This document shows positions 16,490-25,009 of a DNA stretch of 64,000 bases, one piece after another. The position numbers were made by a program, and so were the translations under genes. The number at the start of each line of letters is the position of its first letter. The stretch's first letter is position 1. The DNA is taken from the NCBI GenBank assembly GCA_964629735.1, contig CAZVQX010000003.1:1-64000 (forward strand), in the 5' to 3' direction. A model generated the notes under the pieces. The model was not told the origin of the DNA and made no database searches. It saw nothing but the letters and a program-made list of their open reading frames with translations. The DNA comes from CAZVQX01 sp964629735. GTDB lineage: Bacteria > Bacillota_I > Bacilli_A > RF39 > UBA660.

Positions 16490-17377
16490 ATGAAAAGAAA
16501 CCCTAATGCATTTACTTTAGTTGAATTACTGGCGGTTATAATTATATTAGGTATGCTTGCACTTGTTATAGTACCAGTTGTGGATAGAGTAAATGAAAGA
16601 GCACGTGAGGAGTTATACACTGTTCAAAAGGGTAATATTGTAGAGGCCGCTAAAAATTGGGGCGCAAAAAATTTTATGTTGTTACCTGATAAAGAAGGAG
16701 AAATTATTACAATTACGATAGGACAATTAAAGTTGAGTAGTTTTTTAGATAAGGATATTACTAATCCCCGAACTAAAAAAAAATTTCCTAATGATATGGA
16801 ACTAACGATAACTCGTCGTGGTAATAATTATGATTATGAATTATTAGAAAATACAGGCACTGATGAGGGGGATATATATCAGGATTCGCCAGTAATTATA
16901 TTAAATGGTTTAGCACATGAGATATCGGAAATACATTCAACCTATGTTGATAAAGGGATAATTGCTAAAGCACCAACTGGTTCACTTTTAGATAATTATA
17001 CAACTGTAATTAAGTCAAATAATATAATTGTTGATAAAGTCGACACCACAAAATTTGTACAGTATAAAATTACTTATACTGTAGAATTTGAAGGAAAAAC
17101 AACAGCTGCAATTAGAACTGTTACCGTAAAGGATACAATTCCACCTATATTAAATATACCAGGGAATATTGAGTTAACAGTTGATGAAGTTGCAACTTTT
17201 GATCCAATGTTAGGTGTTAGTATGTCGGATAATAGTTTAAAAATACCTAGTGTTTCAGTTTCTGGAACGATAAGCAAAATAAAAGGTGATTATACTTTAA
17301 CATATACGGCAACTGATGAAAGTGGAAATTCTACTACCAAATCGAGAATTATCCATGTTTATAATTCACCACAATAA
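16490..17377 (+). CDS. Prepilin-like protein with C-terminal Ig-like domain
   Basis: 295 residues. A short basic leader is followed by the type IV prepilin cleavage/methylation motif NAFTLVELLAVIIILGMLALV (residues 6-26), with Phe in place of the usual mature-N-terminal position after Ala. A helical and beta pilin-like part follows (AAKNWGAKN.LLPDKEG). Residues about 208-295 form a bacterial Ig-like domain (DTIPPILNIPGNIELTVDE...YTLTYTATDESGNSTTKSRIIHV). No prepilin peptidase or pilus ATPase is in the window. The start is the second of two adjacent ATGs (16487, 16490) because AGGTG then sits 5 nt away. Surface location inferred. It resembles the N-terminal layout of the protein at 6087. Confidence 0.75.
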   Translation: MKRNPNAFTLVELLAVIIILGMLALVIVPVVDRVNERAREELYTVQKGNIVEAAKNWGAKNFMLLPDKEGEIITITIGQLKLSSFLDKDITNPRTKKKFPNDMELTITRRGNNYDYELLENTGTDEGDIYQDSPVIILNGLAHEISEIHSTYVDKGIIAKAPTGSLLDNYTTVIKSNNIIVDKVDTTKFVQYKITYTVEFEGKTTAAIRTVTVKDTIPPILNIPGNIELTVDEVATFDPMLGVSMSDNSLKIPSVSVSGTISKIKGDYTLTYTATDESGNSTTKSRIIHVYNSPQ

Positions 17378-17388
17378 TTAAAATGATC

Positions 17389-17421
17389 AAAAGATAGTTT
17401 TTATTAACTATCTTTTATTTT
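17389..17421 (+). terminator. Terminator after prepilin-like gene
   Basis: AAAAGATAGT / ACTATCTTTT arms, 8-nt loop, T-rich tail. Confidence 0.75.
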
Positions 17422-17509
17422 GGTTATAAATTAGTACTTAAATTGCAATTTTGCCTTTCTAGTGTTATTATATTATTATTAATTGAATATAAAGATGTAG
17501 GTGGTAATT

Positions 17510-19021
17510 ATGAAGAGAAGTCACGCTTTATTTATTTTATTTGTATTTCAAATTTTATTAATCTATAATTTCCATTATTATATTTCTAATAATTATAAAG
17601 TGTTAGCCATCATTATTTCTAATTTAATATCATTAATTGTTTCTGTTACAATTTTATTAGGTAATAAAAAAATGGAATCTAAGATTGCATGGACAATTTT
17701 TGTTTTGTTTGTACCAATTGTTGGCTTTTTATTTTATATGATATTAGGTGTTGAATATAGTCGTTTTAGCAAATTTGATGATAAATTAGATATGGATAAT
17801 AATATTGAAAGAATGACACTTTCAGAACGTGAAGATATAAATAAAATTATAGCGAAACTAGGTGACCGTAAAGATATTGTTAAATTATTACATAATATTA
17901 ACGATGCGCCTGTCTCCATTAATAATAAAGTTCAAATCATGACCAACGGTGATATGAAATATAAACATTTATTAGAAGAATTAAAAAAATCTAAAGTCTT
18001 TATTAATTTCGAGTATTTTATAATAAAAGAAAGTGAAATTTTTGATGAAATAAAAAAGATATTAATTGAAAAATCTAAGGCTGGGGTTGAGGTAAGATTT
18101 TTATATGATGATTTTGGTTGTATGGATTTGCCCAAATCTATTTTTAAAGAATTAAGTCAAAATGGTATAAAAATAGGATGTTTTAATAAAATTGATTTTA
18201 AATTATTTCGACCTAGCATTAATTATCGCAATCATCGAAAAATTGTGGTGATTGATAATAAAGTAGGGTTTCTTGGTGGTATAAATATAGGTGATGAATA
18301 TAATCATAAAGATCCATATTATGGGTTTTGGCGCGATACTCATTTACTTATTAGAGGGATGGCTGTAAAAGATCTTAATGCGGTTTTTATTAAAGATTGG
18401 TTTCACACAACAGATGAGTTATTATTAGATTCTAAATACACAAAAGGTTATAAGGAGAAAAATAATAAAAGTGCGGTTCAAATTGTTGCTGATGGTCCAG
18501 ATAACAATTTAGGAGTTATTCGTAATACTTTTTTTAAACTTATTAATGATGCTAATAAACGCGTTTGGATTGTTACGCCATATTTAATATTAGATAGTGA
18601 ATTATTAGTTTCTTTAAGAATTGCAGCATTATCTGGTGTTGATGTTAGAATAATTGTTCCCGGACTTCATGATAAAGGTAAAAAAATGGTTTATAAGGCA
18701 ACTGAGGCGTATTTTAATGATTTATTAGAGGCTGGTGTTAGAATATATAAATATAATAATCACTTTATTCATTCGAAAGTAATGATTATTGATGATGATA
18801 TAGCTAGTGTTGGTACAGTTAATTTTGATTATCGAAGTTTTGATCTTCATTTTGAAGCAACTGCTATTCTATATTTTGATCCGGCAATTAAACAATTGAT
18901 AGAAGAATATAATAATGATTTATTAAAAAGTACAGAAGTATTATATGATGATTGGAAACATAGGAGTTTTTATCAACGGATGATTGAATCCCTAGTAAAA
19001 ATATTCTCGCCATTATTATAA
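17510..19021 (+). CDS. cls: Cardiolipin synthase
   Basis: 503 residues from the ATG at 17510 (AGGTGGTAATT upstream; a GTG at 17501 lies inside the RBS). Condenses two phosphatidylglycerols into cardiolipin at the membrane. Two N-terminal membrane helices (about 7-60) and a PLDN-type linker precede two HKD motifs: H242-x-K in NHRKIVVIDNKVGFLGG, and H421-x-K in HSKVMIIDDDIASVGTVN. Length is typical for Bacilli ClsA. Works downstream of PgsA (8.4 kb). Single-gene unit between two terminators. Confidence 0.96.
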   Translation: MKRSHALFILFVFQILLIYNFHYYISNNYKVLAIIISNLISLIVSVTILLGNKKMESKIAWTIFVLFVPIVGFLFYMILGVEYSRFSKFDDKLDMDNNIERMTLSEREDINKIIAKLGDRKDIVKLLHNINDAPVSINNKVQIMTNGDMKYKHLLEELKKSKVFINFEYFIIKESEIFDEIKKILIEKSKAGVEVRFLYDDFGCMDLPKSIFKELSQNGIKIGCFNKIDFKLFRPSINYRNHRKIVVIDNKVGFLGGINIGDEYNHKDPYYGFWRDTHLLIRGMAVKDLNAVFIKDWFHTTDELLLDSKYTKGYKEKNNKSAVQIVADGPDNNLGVIRNTFFKLINDANKRVWIVTPYLILDSELLVSLRIAALSGVDVRIIVPGLHDKGKKMVYKATEAYFNDLLEAGVRIYKYNNHFIHSKVMIIDDDIASVGTVNFDYRSFDLHFEATAILYFDPAIKQLIEEYNNDLLKSTEVLYDDWKHRSFYQRMIESLVKIFSPLL

Positions 19022-19024
19022 ATA

Positions 19025-19055
19025 AAAAAACATGATGTTTACGCATCATGTTTTT
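19025..19055. terminator. Bidirectional terminator between cls and the convergent gene
   Basis: AAAAAACATGATG / CATCATGTTTTT with a short loop; works in both directions and overlaps the 3' end of the minus-strand gene. Confidence 0.8.
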
Positions 19056-19545
19056 GTTTAGTTAATTTTTTAATATCATTGCAAATTATTTTATTATAGT
19101 CTCCCATTATAAAATCTTTATTTAATTCACGAGCAATATTTAATTCGTCACGAATTTCTTTTTTGGTTATTTCATTAATCTCACTATGTGAAATAATTAA
19201 ACAAGCATCACATTTGATAATTTCTTTACGGCTGTATTGTAATTTTTGTTTTAACCAATCTTTATAAGCTCTTCTTTTTGATTCAATAATTCTTAAACTT
19301 TGTATTTGTTCTTTATCAAGTGTGTGATAATTTTTAATATTTCTAATATATTCATCACTTTCAATTAAAAAGTTTTGGGAATTATTATCAATCATCATAT
19401 TTAAATAGTTATACTTACTAAAATCATAAGGCATTACTAAATTTACACCATTTAATTTATATAATTTAATAATTTTGTCCAAATTATTACTAATAAATTC
19501 ATATGATTCTTTCGGCGCAACTATAAAAACATTGTTATATATCAT
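19039..19545 (-). CDS. Unknown cytosolic protein (168 aa)
   Basis: Start set at the ATG preceded by GAGAGGGGGATTATAT; a longer frame to 19587 has no RBS. It begins with a beta strand (NNVFIVAPKES) followed by an alternating helix/strand pattern and a segment CDACLIISHSEINEITKKEIRDELNIARELNKDFIMG, the type of pattern seen in Rossmann-like nucleotide-binding folds (DUF4406/deoxyribosyltransferase-like), but no firm family was recognised. No signal peptide and no membrane segment. Overlaps the shared terminator. rodA lies upstream on the same strand with a short gap. Confidence 0.65.
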   Translation of the reverse strand: MIYNNVFIVAPKESYEFISNNLDKIIKLYKLNGVNLVMPYDFSKYNYLNMMIDNNSQNFLIESDEYIRNIKNYHTLDKEQIQSLRIIESKRRAYKDWLKQKLQYSRKEIIKCDACLIISHSEINEITKKEIRDELNIARELNKDFIMGDYNKIICNDIKKLTKQKHDA

Positions 19546-19608
19546 ATATAATCCCCCTCTCTTATAAGATGTTTTATATATTAGCACTCAATTATAATTT
19601 TGTCAAGA

Positions 19609-20739
19609 TTAATTTGTATATCTAAAACCTTCATTAGAAATATTAAATATAATCCCAGCCATTATCATATAACTTAATAAACTTGAACCACCATAACTAA
19701 TAAAGGGTAAAGTAATACCGGTAATTGGCAATAGGCCAAAAGTCATACCAATATTTTGGACCTGTTGATAAATAAGCATACCAACAATTCCTGAAATAAT
19801 ATATTTGTTTATATTTTTATTAGTATTAATGGCTGCTAATATAAGGACGATATTAAACATTAAAATTAATCCTAGTAAGAATAACGAACCAATAAAACCA
19901 AAATTATTTGCATAAACTGCGAAAATAAAATCAGTTTGGGCTTCTGGAAAATAAACAGGAGTATTTCTAAAACCACTACCAAATAATCCACCGGTTCCGA
20001 TTGCACTTAAACCATTTTCTAATTGATATCCTGATTTACTTGACCAATCAAGTAAACGATCAATTCTTAAGAAAAAATTTGTTCCAAAGTATTTTATTAA
20101 TAAATCTGTATTAATGAAGTAAAGTCCTAAAAGAATTATAACGATGATTGATATAATTCCAAATAATAACACAAACCAACGATATCTTATACCAGCCACA
20201 AAAAGCATTACAGTAGTAATTAATAAATATATTAAAACGACACCGGTATCTGGTTGTAAAAATGTCAGAAAACTAGGAATAAAAACAACGATACCAACTT
20301 TCAATAGAAAATAAAATTCTTCTTTTACAGTAGGACTTGGATAATTTTCATTAAATTCATCAATTAATTTAGCGATAGTAATAATAAGTATAATTTTCAT
20401 AAATTCACTAGGCTGTACGGTACCAATTTTTGGTATTTGATACCAGCATCTAGCATCATTAATTGGTGTAGCAAACAATAATAAACCAAGTAATGATATT
20501 AAACCAATTATATAAAATAACCAAATATTCCGATATATATATTCGTTTCCAATAAACATTATAAAGTAGGCAATTATAAATCCAATTATGTACCAAAGAA
20601 TTTGTTTAATATATAAATTATTTAAATAACTTGGTAATAAACTTTGGGCACTATAAATAGTAATAATACTAATAATTGCAAATATAATAATAGGGATTAA
20701 AATAAAATTATCTACTTTATATTTAGAAACATTTTTCAT
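19609..20739 (-). CDS. rodA: Peptidoglycan glycosyltransferase RodA (SEDS family)
   Basis: 376 residues with about ten membrane helices. A lipid II polymerase of the elongation machinery. SEDS signatures: DARCWYQIPKIGTVQPSEFMKI (about residues 94-115) and the C-terminal GLLPITGITLPFISYGGSS. The WY..GT.QPSE form and lack of cytoplasmic extension favour RodA over FtsW. GGTGGTATT precedes the ATG. It diverges from the EIIB-like gene. Works with RodZ, GpsB and class B PBPs. Confidence 0.92.
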   Translation of the reverse strand: MKNVSKYKVDNFILIPIIIFAIISIITIYSAQSLLPSYLNNLYIKQILWYIIGFIIAYFIMFIGNEYIYRNIWLFYIIGLISLLGLLLFATPINDARCWYQIPKIGTVQPSEFMKIILIITIAKLIDEFNENYPSPTVKEEFYFLLKVGIVVFIPSFLTFLQPDTGVVLIYLLITTVMLFVAGIRYRWFVLLFGIISIIVIILLGLYFINTDLLIKYFGTNFFLRIDRLLDWSSKSGYQLENGLSAIGTGGLFGSGFRNTPVYFPEAQTDFIFAVYANNFGFIGSLFLLGLILMFNIVLILAAINTNKNINKYIISGIVGMLIYQQVQNIGMTFGLLPITGITLPFISYGGSSLLSYMIMAGIIFNISNEGFRYTN

Positions 20740-20792
20740 AATACCACCTTGTTAATATATTACACTAAAAAAAATAATTATTCAAATAAGTT

Positions 20793-20820
20793 TTGTAAAA
20801 ATAAAAATATATAGTATAAT
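20793..20820 (+). promoter_or_regulatory. SigA-type promoter of the EIIB-like gene
   Basis: TTGTAA (20793-20798), a 16-bp spacer, then TATAAT (20815-20820), ending at the base before the RBS GGAGG; the leader must be very short. Confidence 0.55.
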
Positions 20821-20830
20821 GGAGGTGGTG

Positions 20831-21151
20831 ATGAAAATGGAATTTTTACAATATGTAATTATAACGATTATACTTATTATAATTGCAATTGCAATTGCCA
20901 ATGCAAAAAAGAAAGATTTTAAAATAAAAACAAATAAATTAGTTGAGTATCTTGGTGGAAAAGATAATATAATTAATTATGAATTTACCAAATCCAGATT
21001 TGTAGTTAATTTAAATGATGTTAATTTAGCTAATAAAGAAGCAATTCAAAAAATGGGTGCTAGTGGTATTGTTGAAATAGATAATCAACTTAAGATTGTT
21101 TTTAAAAATGATGCTAAGCAATTAAAAAAGAATATTGATGACTTGAAGTGA
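20831..21151 (+). CDS. Membrane-anchored PTS EIIB-like domain lacking the active Cys
   Basis: 106 residues from the ATG at 20831 (GGAGG at 20821-20825). One N-terminal membrane helix (about 5-25), then a glucose-type PTS EIIB fold: LVEYLGGKDNIINYEF...VNLNDVNLANKEAIQKMGASGIVEIDNQLKIVF. In true EIIB the segment is LGGKENI...DACITRLR; here the phosphorylated Cys position is Thr53 (EFTKSRF). So it cannot accept phosphate in the normal way. No EIIC or EIIA is adjacent. Role unknown; perhaps a sensor or a scaffold. Confidence 0.75.
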   Translation: MKMEFLQYVIITIILIIIAIAIANAKKKDFKIKTNKLVEYLGGKDNIINYEFTKSRFVVNLNDVNLANKEAIQKMGASGIVEIDNQLKIVFKNDAKQLKKNIDDLK

Positions 21152-21171
21152 TAATAAATGTCACTTTTTTT
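21146..21171 (+). terminator. Terminator after EIIB-like gene
   Basis: AAGTGA / TCACTT arms and a T-run. Confidence 0.65.
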
Positions 21172-21227
21172 CATTATTCGACAAAACCAGACAATAGATT
21201 GTTATATAATGTTTTTGGGGTGAGAAA

Positions 21228-22463
21228 ATGAATATTTTTGATAGTATGGTTTTAAATATGATATTACTTATTTTTCCAACATTACTTTGGCTAATTTATT
21301 TGATTCATAATAAAAATGTTGGTGTTCAAGAAAGTGATTTGTTATTTAATTTTAGCAATGTAACAACAATTTATTTATTATCTAAATTTGGAGTACCACT
21401 AATTGGTGATAAATTTTTACTTTTAATTAATATTCCATTAATTGTAGCTTATTTTAAAAAGAAAAAAGCAAGTATTATCATGTTATCTATTATTATTGTT
21501 ATATATTATTATCAAAATTTTAATTGCTTACTATTTTTTCTGATTTTCGAATATCTAATATATTATCTAATATATTATGTTACTAAAAATAATTCTACTA
21601 AAACAATAATTATAATAACATTATTAAAAGTTTTTGCTTTTACTATTTGTTATATTGATTTAGGGAATTTTAGTATAAATAACCAACAAAAAGTAATTGA
21701 TTTATTATTAATAAATGCTAACTTTATTTTTTTGCTCACTTTAATTATTTTTATTTATATTAAATTTGAAGATATAATAAAGTATCATATGTCATTAAAA
21801 GAACTTGAACAAGAAAAACAATATAGAGCAAGCTTATTTAGAATAACACACGAAATTAAAAATCCAATTGCCGTTTGTAAGGGTTATTTAGATATGTTTG
21901 ATATTAATAATATTGAACATAGTAAAAGGTATATACCAATTTTAAAAAACGAAATAGAGCGAACGCTTATTTTACTGAAAGATTTTTTATATATGACAAA
22001 GATAAAGATTGATAAAGAAATAGTAGATGTTATTATGGTCTTAGAGGATGTTATTGATAACTTTGTCCCGATTTTAAAAGAAAATAATATTGAGTATGAC
22101 TTTAAATTAATAGATGATAGTGTCTACATTTATGGTGATTATAATCGCTTGATGCAAGTTTTTATTAATTTAATAAAAAATAGTGTTGAGGCTGTTGATT
22201 ATGATAAACAAAGCAAATTAAAAATAACAACAAAATTGATAGATAGTAGTATATATATATATATTTATGATAATGGAATTGGGATTGATGAAGAGACATT
22301 AAAAAAAATTATGGAACCCTTTTTTACAACTAAGCCAAACGGGACCGGTCTCGGTGTTTCTCTTACTAATGAAATTATTAAAGCACATGGTGGTGAAATA
22401 AAATATACATCTTTAGAAAAAGTCGAAACATTAGTGGAAATAATTTTACCCTTAATTAACTAG
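21228..22463 (+). CDS. Sensor histidine kinase, KinB-like
   Basis: 411 residues. Six or so membrane helices fill residues 5-185 with no large extracellular domain, then a HisKA dimerisation helix with the phospho-His at about residue 208 (FRITHEIKNPIAV), and a HATPase_c domain with N box (NLIKNSVEAV), G1 (DNGIGID), F box (FFTT) and G2 (GTGLGVSL). This layout matches sporulation kinase KinB of B. subtilis. No response regulator is adjacent, as for phosphorelay kinases that feed Spo0F. The sporulation role is an inference from layout, orphan status and the spore genes in the window. GGGGTGAG RBS. Confidence 0.85.
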   Translation: MNIFDSMVLNMILLIFPTLLWLIYLIHNKNVGVQESDLLFNFSNVTTIYLLSKFGVPLIGDKFLLLINIPLIVAYFKKKKASIIMLSIIIVIYYYQNFNCLLFFLIFEYLIYYLIYYVTKNNSTKTIIIITLLKVFAFTICYIDLGNFSINNQQKVIDLLLINANFIFLLTLIIFIYIKFEDIIKYHMSLKELEQEKQYRASLFRITHEIKNPIAVCKGYLDMFDINNIEHSKRYIPILKNEIERTLILLKDFLYMTKIKIDKEIVDVIMVLEDVIDNFVPILKENNIEYDFKLIDDSVYIYGDYNRLMQVFINLIKNSVEAVDYDKQSKLKITTKLIDSSIYIYIYDNGIGIDEETLKKIMEPFFTTKPNGTGLGVSLTNEIIKAHGGEIKYTSLEKVETLVEIILPLIN

Positions 22464-22500
22464 TAAAAAATTTGAATAATTAAATTTTAATAAGGTATAA

Positions 22501-22538
22501 AAAATGATAAACTAAATAACTATAGTTTATCATTTTAA
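22501..22538. terminator. Bidirectional terminator
   Basis: AAAATGATAAACTA / TAGTTTATCATTTT, perfect 14-bp arms with an 8-nt loop, between the convergent kinase and transglutaminase-like genes. Confidence 0.85.
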
Positions 22539-22548
22539 ATTTAAAAAA

Positions 22549-23475
22549 TTATTGAATCGCTTCTACGTATATATCTTTTGAAAAATGATGATTATTATTA
22601 ATTTTTTTTAATTGTTGTCCATCTATTAAAAAATAATCATGCAATAATAAGTCTTCATTATTGATGGTAACGGGGTCATCCCAAGTTAAATCAAGATGGT
22701 ACCATTTATTATCTAATTTGACTAAATTCCAAATATGGGTTTCGTTTGATATTCTTAAGTTTGGAATATTCAACTTAAACAAAAACAAAGACATGGCATC
22801 ACTATAACCGCCACAGATACCTTTATTTTGAAGAAGTGGTCCAACGGCTTTATGCGATTGATATAACGGTACGTAGTTTGCGTCATTATTTACGATAGCT
22901 GCTGCCCGTTCTTGATCATAAGTTGTTGTATTAATTATATAGTCGTGAATTTTTAGTATTTTATCTTTATCATTCATTTCTGTTGTTATCAATTTGTTAT
23001 ATATTTCATTAACATTTTTGTTTAAAGTGTTAATTTCGTTTTCTTGATATAATTTTTCAAATTGAACAGTTATTTTTCCTAATTGATTATAATCAATATA
23101 TATAACATTATATGTATTAAATGGGTGAACAAAGTTATTTAAGGTTGATAGTAATTCTGTATCAGTTGAAATATTACTAATATCTTTAATACAATCATTA
23201 TATTTAATATCACAAAAAAATGTAAATTCATCATAACCGTTATTTAAAATAGTATATAAAACATTAAATAAATCTGCTTTATTTTTAGGAAAGAAATTTT
23301 CTGTTTCCTTTAAATAATGAAAATTATAATCTAATTTATATATATTAGGGGTTTGCTCAACGATATCCTTTTTATATATATAGTTAACAGTAATATGATG
23401 AATAATTTCATTACGGTATATAATAGATACAATAAGAATAAAAACTAAAATAATTCCTTTAATAATTTTTTTCAT
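22549..23475 (-). CDS. Transglutaminase-like cysteine protein, membrane-anchored
   Basis: 308 residues. An N-terminal hydrophobic anchor (about 5-22), then an extracytoplasmic region. The transglutaminase-like core has the catalytic triad Cys221 (NKGICGGYSDAM), His247 (ETHIWNLVKL) and Asp262 (YHLDLTWDD). Such proteins hydrolyse or crosslink peptides and are common on Firmicute surfaces; the substrate is unknown. AGGGGCTTAAT precedes the ATG. Located upstream of rpsT on the same strand. Confidence 0.85.
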   Translation of the reverse strand: MKKIIKGIILVFILIVSIIYRNEIIHHITVNYIYKKDIVEQTPNIYKLDYNFHYLKETENFFPKNKADLFNVLYTILNNGYDEFTFFCDIKYNDCIKDISNISTDTELLSTLNNFVHPFNTYNVIYIDYNQLGKITVQFEKLYQENEINTLNKNVNEIYNKLITTEMNDKDKILKIHDYIINTTTYDQERAAAIVNNDANYVPLYQSHKAVGPLLQNKGICGGYSDAMSLFLFKLNIPNLRISNETHIWNLVKLDNKWYHLDLTWDDPVTINNEDLLLHDYFLIDGQQLKKINNNHHFSKDIYVEAIQ

Positions 23476-23515
23476 ATTAAGCCCCTTTATTATTCTTATA
23501 AAAAAAGAAGTATAA

Positions 23516-23779
23516 TTACTCCATACTATTTACTTTTTTTGTTAATTTTGATTTATCACGAGCACCTTTATTAGGATGAATTACTCCTTTTTTAGTTGCT
23601 TTATCAATTTTCTTAATGGCTGTGTTTAGATTTTCGTGAGCAACTTCTTTATCGTTGTTTAAAATTGCTTTTTCAACTTTTTTAACTGCTGTACGCATAC
23701 TTGATTTATACTCGTTATTCATTGTTTTCTTTTTATTATCTAAATTTACTTTTTTAATAGCGTTCTTTAAATTTGGCAT
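23516..23779 (-). CDS. rpsT: 30S ribosomal protein S20
   Basis: 87 residues, rich in Lys, all-helical. MPNLKNAIKKVNLDNKKK..., SSMRTAVKKVEKAI and KGVIHPNKGARDKSKLTKKVNS are diagnostic of S20. Binds 16S rRNA early in 30S assembly. AGGAGGTGAAATT before the ATG is a near-perfect RBS. It is divergent from gpr, as in B. subtilis. Confidence 0.97.
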   Translation of the reverse strand: MPNLKNAIKKVNLDNKKKTMNNEYKSSMRTAVKKVEKAILNNDKEVAHENLNTAIKKIDKATKKGVIHPNKGARDKSKLTKKVNSME

Positions 23780-23879
23780 AATTTCACCTCCTAAGTTGTC
23801 AATATATTAATATTAACAAAAAAATGAATAAAAATCAATAAAAACTGGAATTTTTGCCAAAATAAGTATAGGTGATATA

Positions 23880-24914
23880 ATGAAGCATGAAATCGATTTA
23901 GAAAAATATAGTATAAGAACAGATTTAGCGCTTGAAGCAATTGAGCCTTTTCAGTCAGAAAGCGGTATTGAAAGTTCGTTTGAAAAAAAAGAAGATGTTA
24001 CAATTACAACTGTTACATTAGATAAATTAGGTGGTAAAAAAATTAATAAAAAAGAAGGAACATATATAACAATCGAGTTTGATGATGTAACTGATTATAA
24101 TAACCAACAAAAAGTAATGCGAATTTTTAGTAGTAAATTAAAAGAAATGTTAACAAAATTTAAACTAGAAAAGGATAGTTTAATATTAGTAATAGGTTTA
24201 GGTAATGAAAAATCAACCCCTGATTCTTTAGGACCGTTAGTTGTCAATAAAGTTATTGTCACAAATCATCTTTATACTTTAGAGGGATTAGAATCGGGTT
24301 TTAGTAGAGTATGTGCAATGAGTCCAGGAGTGATGGGGACAACAGGAATGGAGACTAGTGATTTAATAGCTAGTATTATAAAAACATCTTCGGCGGATTT
24401 GGTTTTGGTAATTGATGCGCTGGCTAGTCAGTCAATCGAACGATTAAATAAAACAATACAAATGACAGATACTGGTATTCACCCAGGAAGTGGAATTGGT
24501 AATTATCGTAAAGAAATAAGTTTAGAGGTTATGGGGGTCCCAGTTATTGCCATAGGTGTACCGACAGTAGTAGATGCAGTTACAATTGTTAGTGATACTT
24601 TTAATTATATGCACAAACATTTCTCATACTCAAAAAATAATATTAACAATCCAATTAACAAATTAATTCCAATTACCAAAATTAATTATTTAGAAAAAAG
24701 TTATGATATACAAATGCAAGATAAGGAAAAATTGTTAGGAATGGTGGGGAGTTTGAATGAGAATGAGGTAAAACAATTAGTATTTGAAGTTTTGACGCCG
24801 ATAGGATATAACTTGATAGTGACACCTAAAGAGGTTGACTTTGTAATGCTAAAATTAAGCGAAATAATTGCAACTGGAATTAATGGAGCACTTCATACAA
24901 ATGTAAAAAATTAA
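23880..24914 (+). CDS. gpr: Germination protease GPR
   Basis: 344 residues. The zymogen protease that degrades small acid-soluble spore proteins (SASP) when spores germinate. The N terminus carries the prosequence and processing region typical of GPR (IRTDLALEAIE). Core motifs are LVIGLGNEKSTPDSLGPLV, MSPGVMGTTGMET and VLVIDALASQ, followed by HPGSGIGNYRKEIS and VPVIAIGVPTVVDA. The substrate family is represented by sspI 2.4 kb downstream. RBS AGGTGATATA. spoIIP follows as in Bacillus (rpsT / gpr-spoIIP-yqxA). Confidence 0.96.
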   Translation: MKHEIDLEKYSIRTDLALEAIEPFQSESGIESSFEKKEDVTITTVTLDKLGGKKINKKEGTYITIEFDDVTDYNNQQKVMRIFSSKLKEMLTKFKLEKDSLILVIGLGNEKSTPDSLGPLVVNKVIVTNHLYTLEGLESGFSRVCAMSPGVMGTTGMETSDLIASIIKTSSADLVLVIDALASQSIERLNKTIQMTDTGIHPGSGIGNYRKEISLEVMGVPVIAIGVPTVVDAVTIVSDTFNYMHKHFSYSKNNINNPINKLIPITKINYLEKSYDIQMQDKEKLLGMVGSLNENEVKQLVFEVLTPIGYNLIVTPKEVDFVMLKLSEIIATGINGALHTNVKN

Positions 24915-25009
24915 AATAATGTCTAAAATTGCTATTCTTTTTTTCACTAATCGACATAATGTTTACACATATTAAAATATAATGTGAATATATTAAAACA
25001 GGTGAAATT

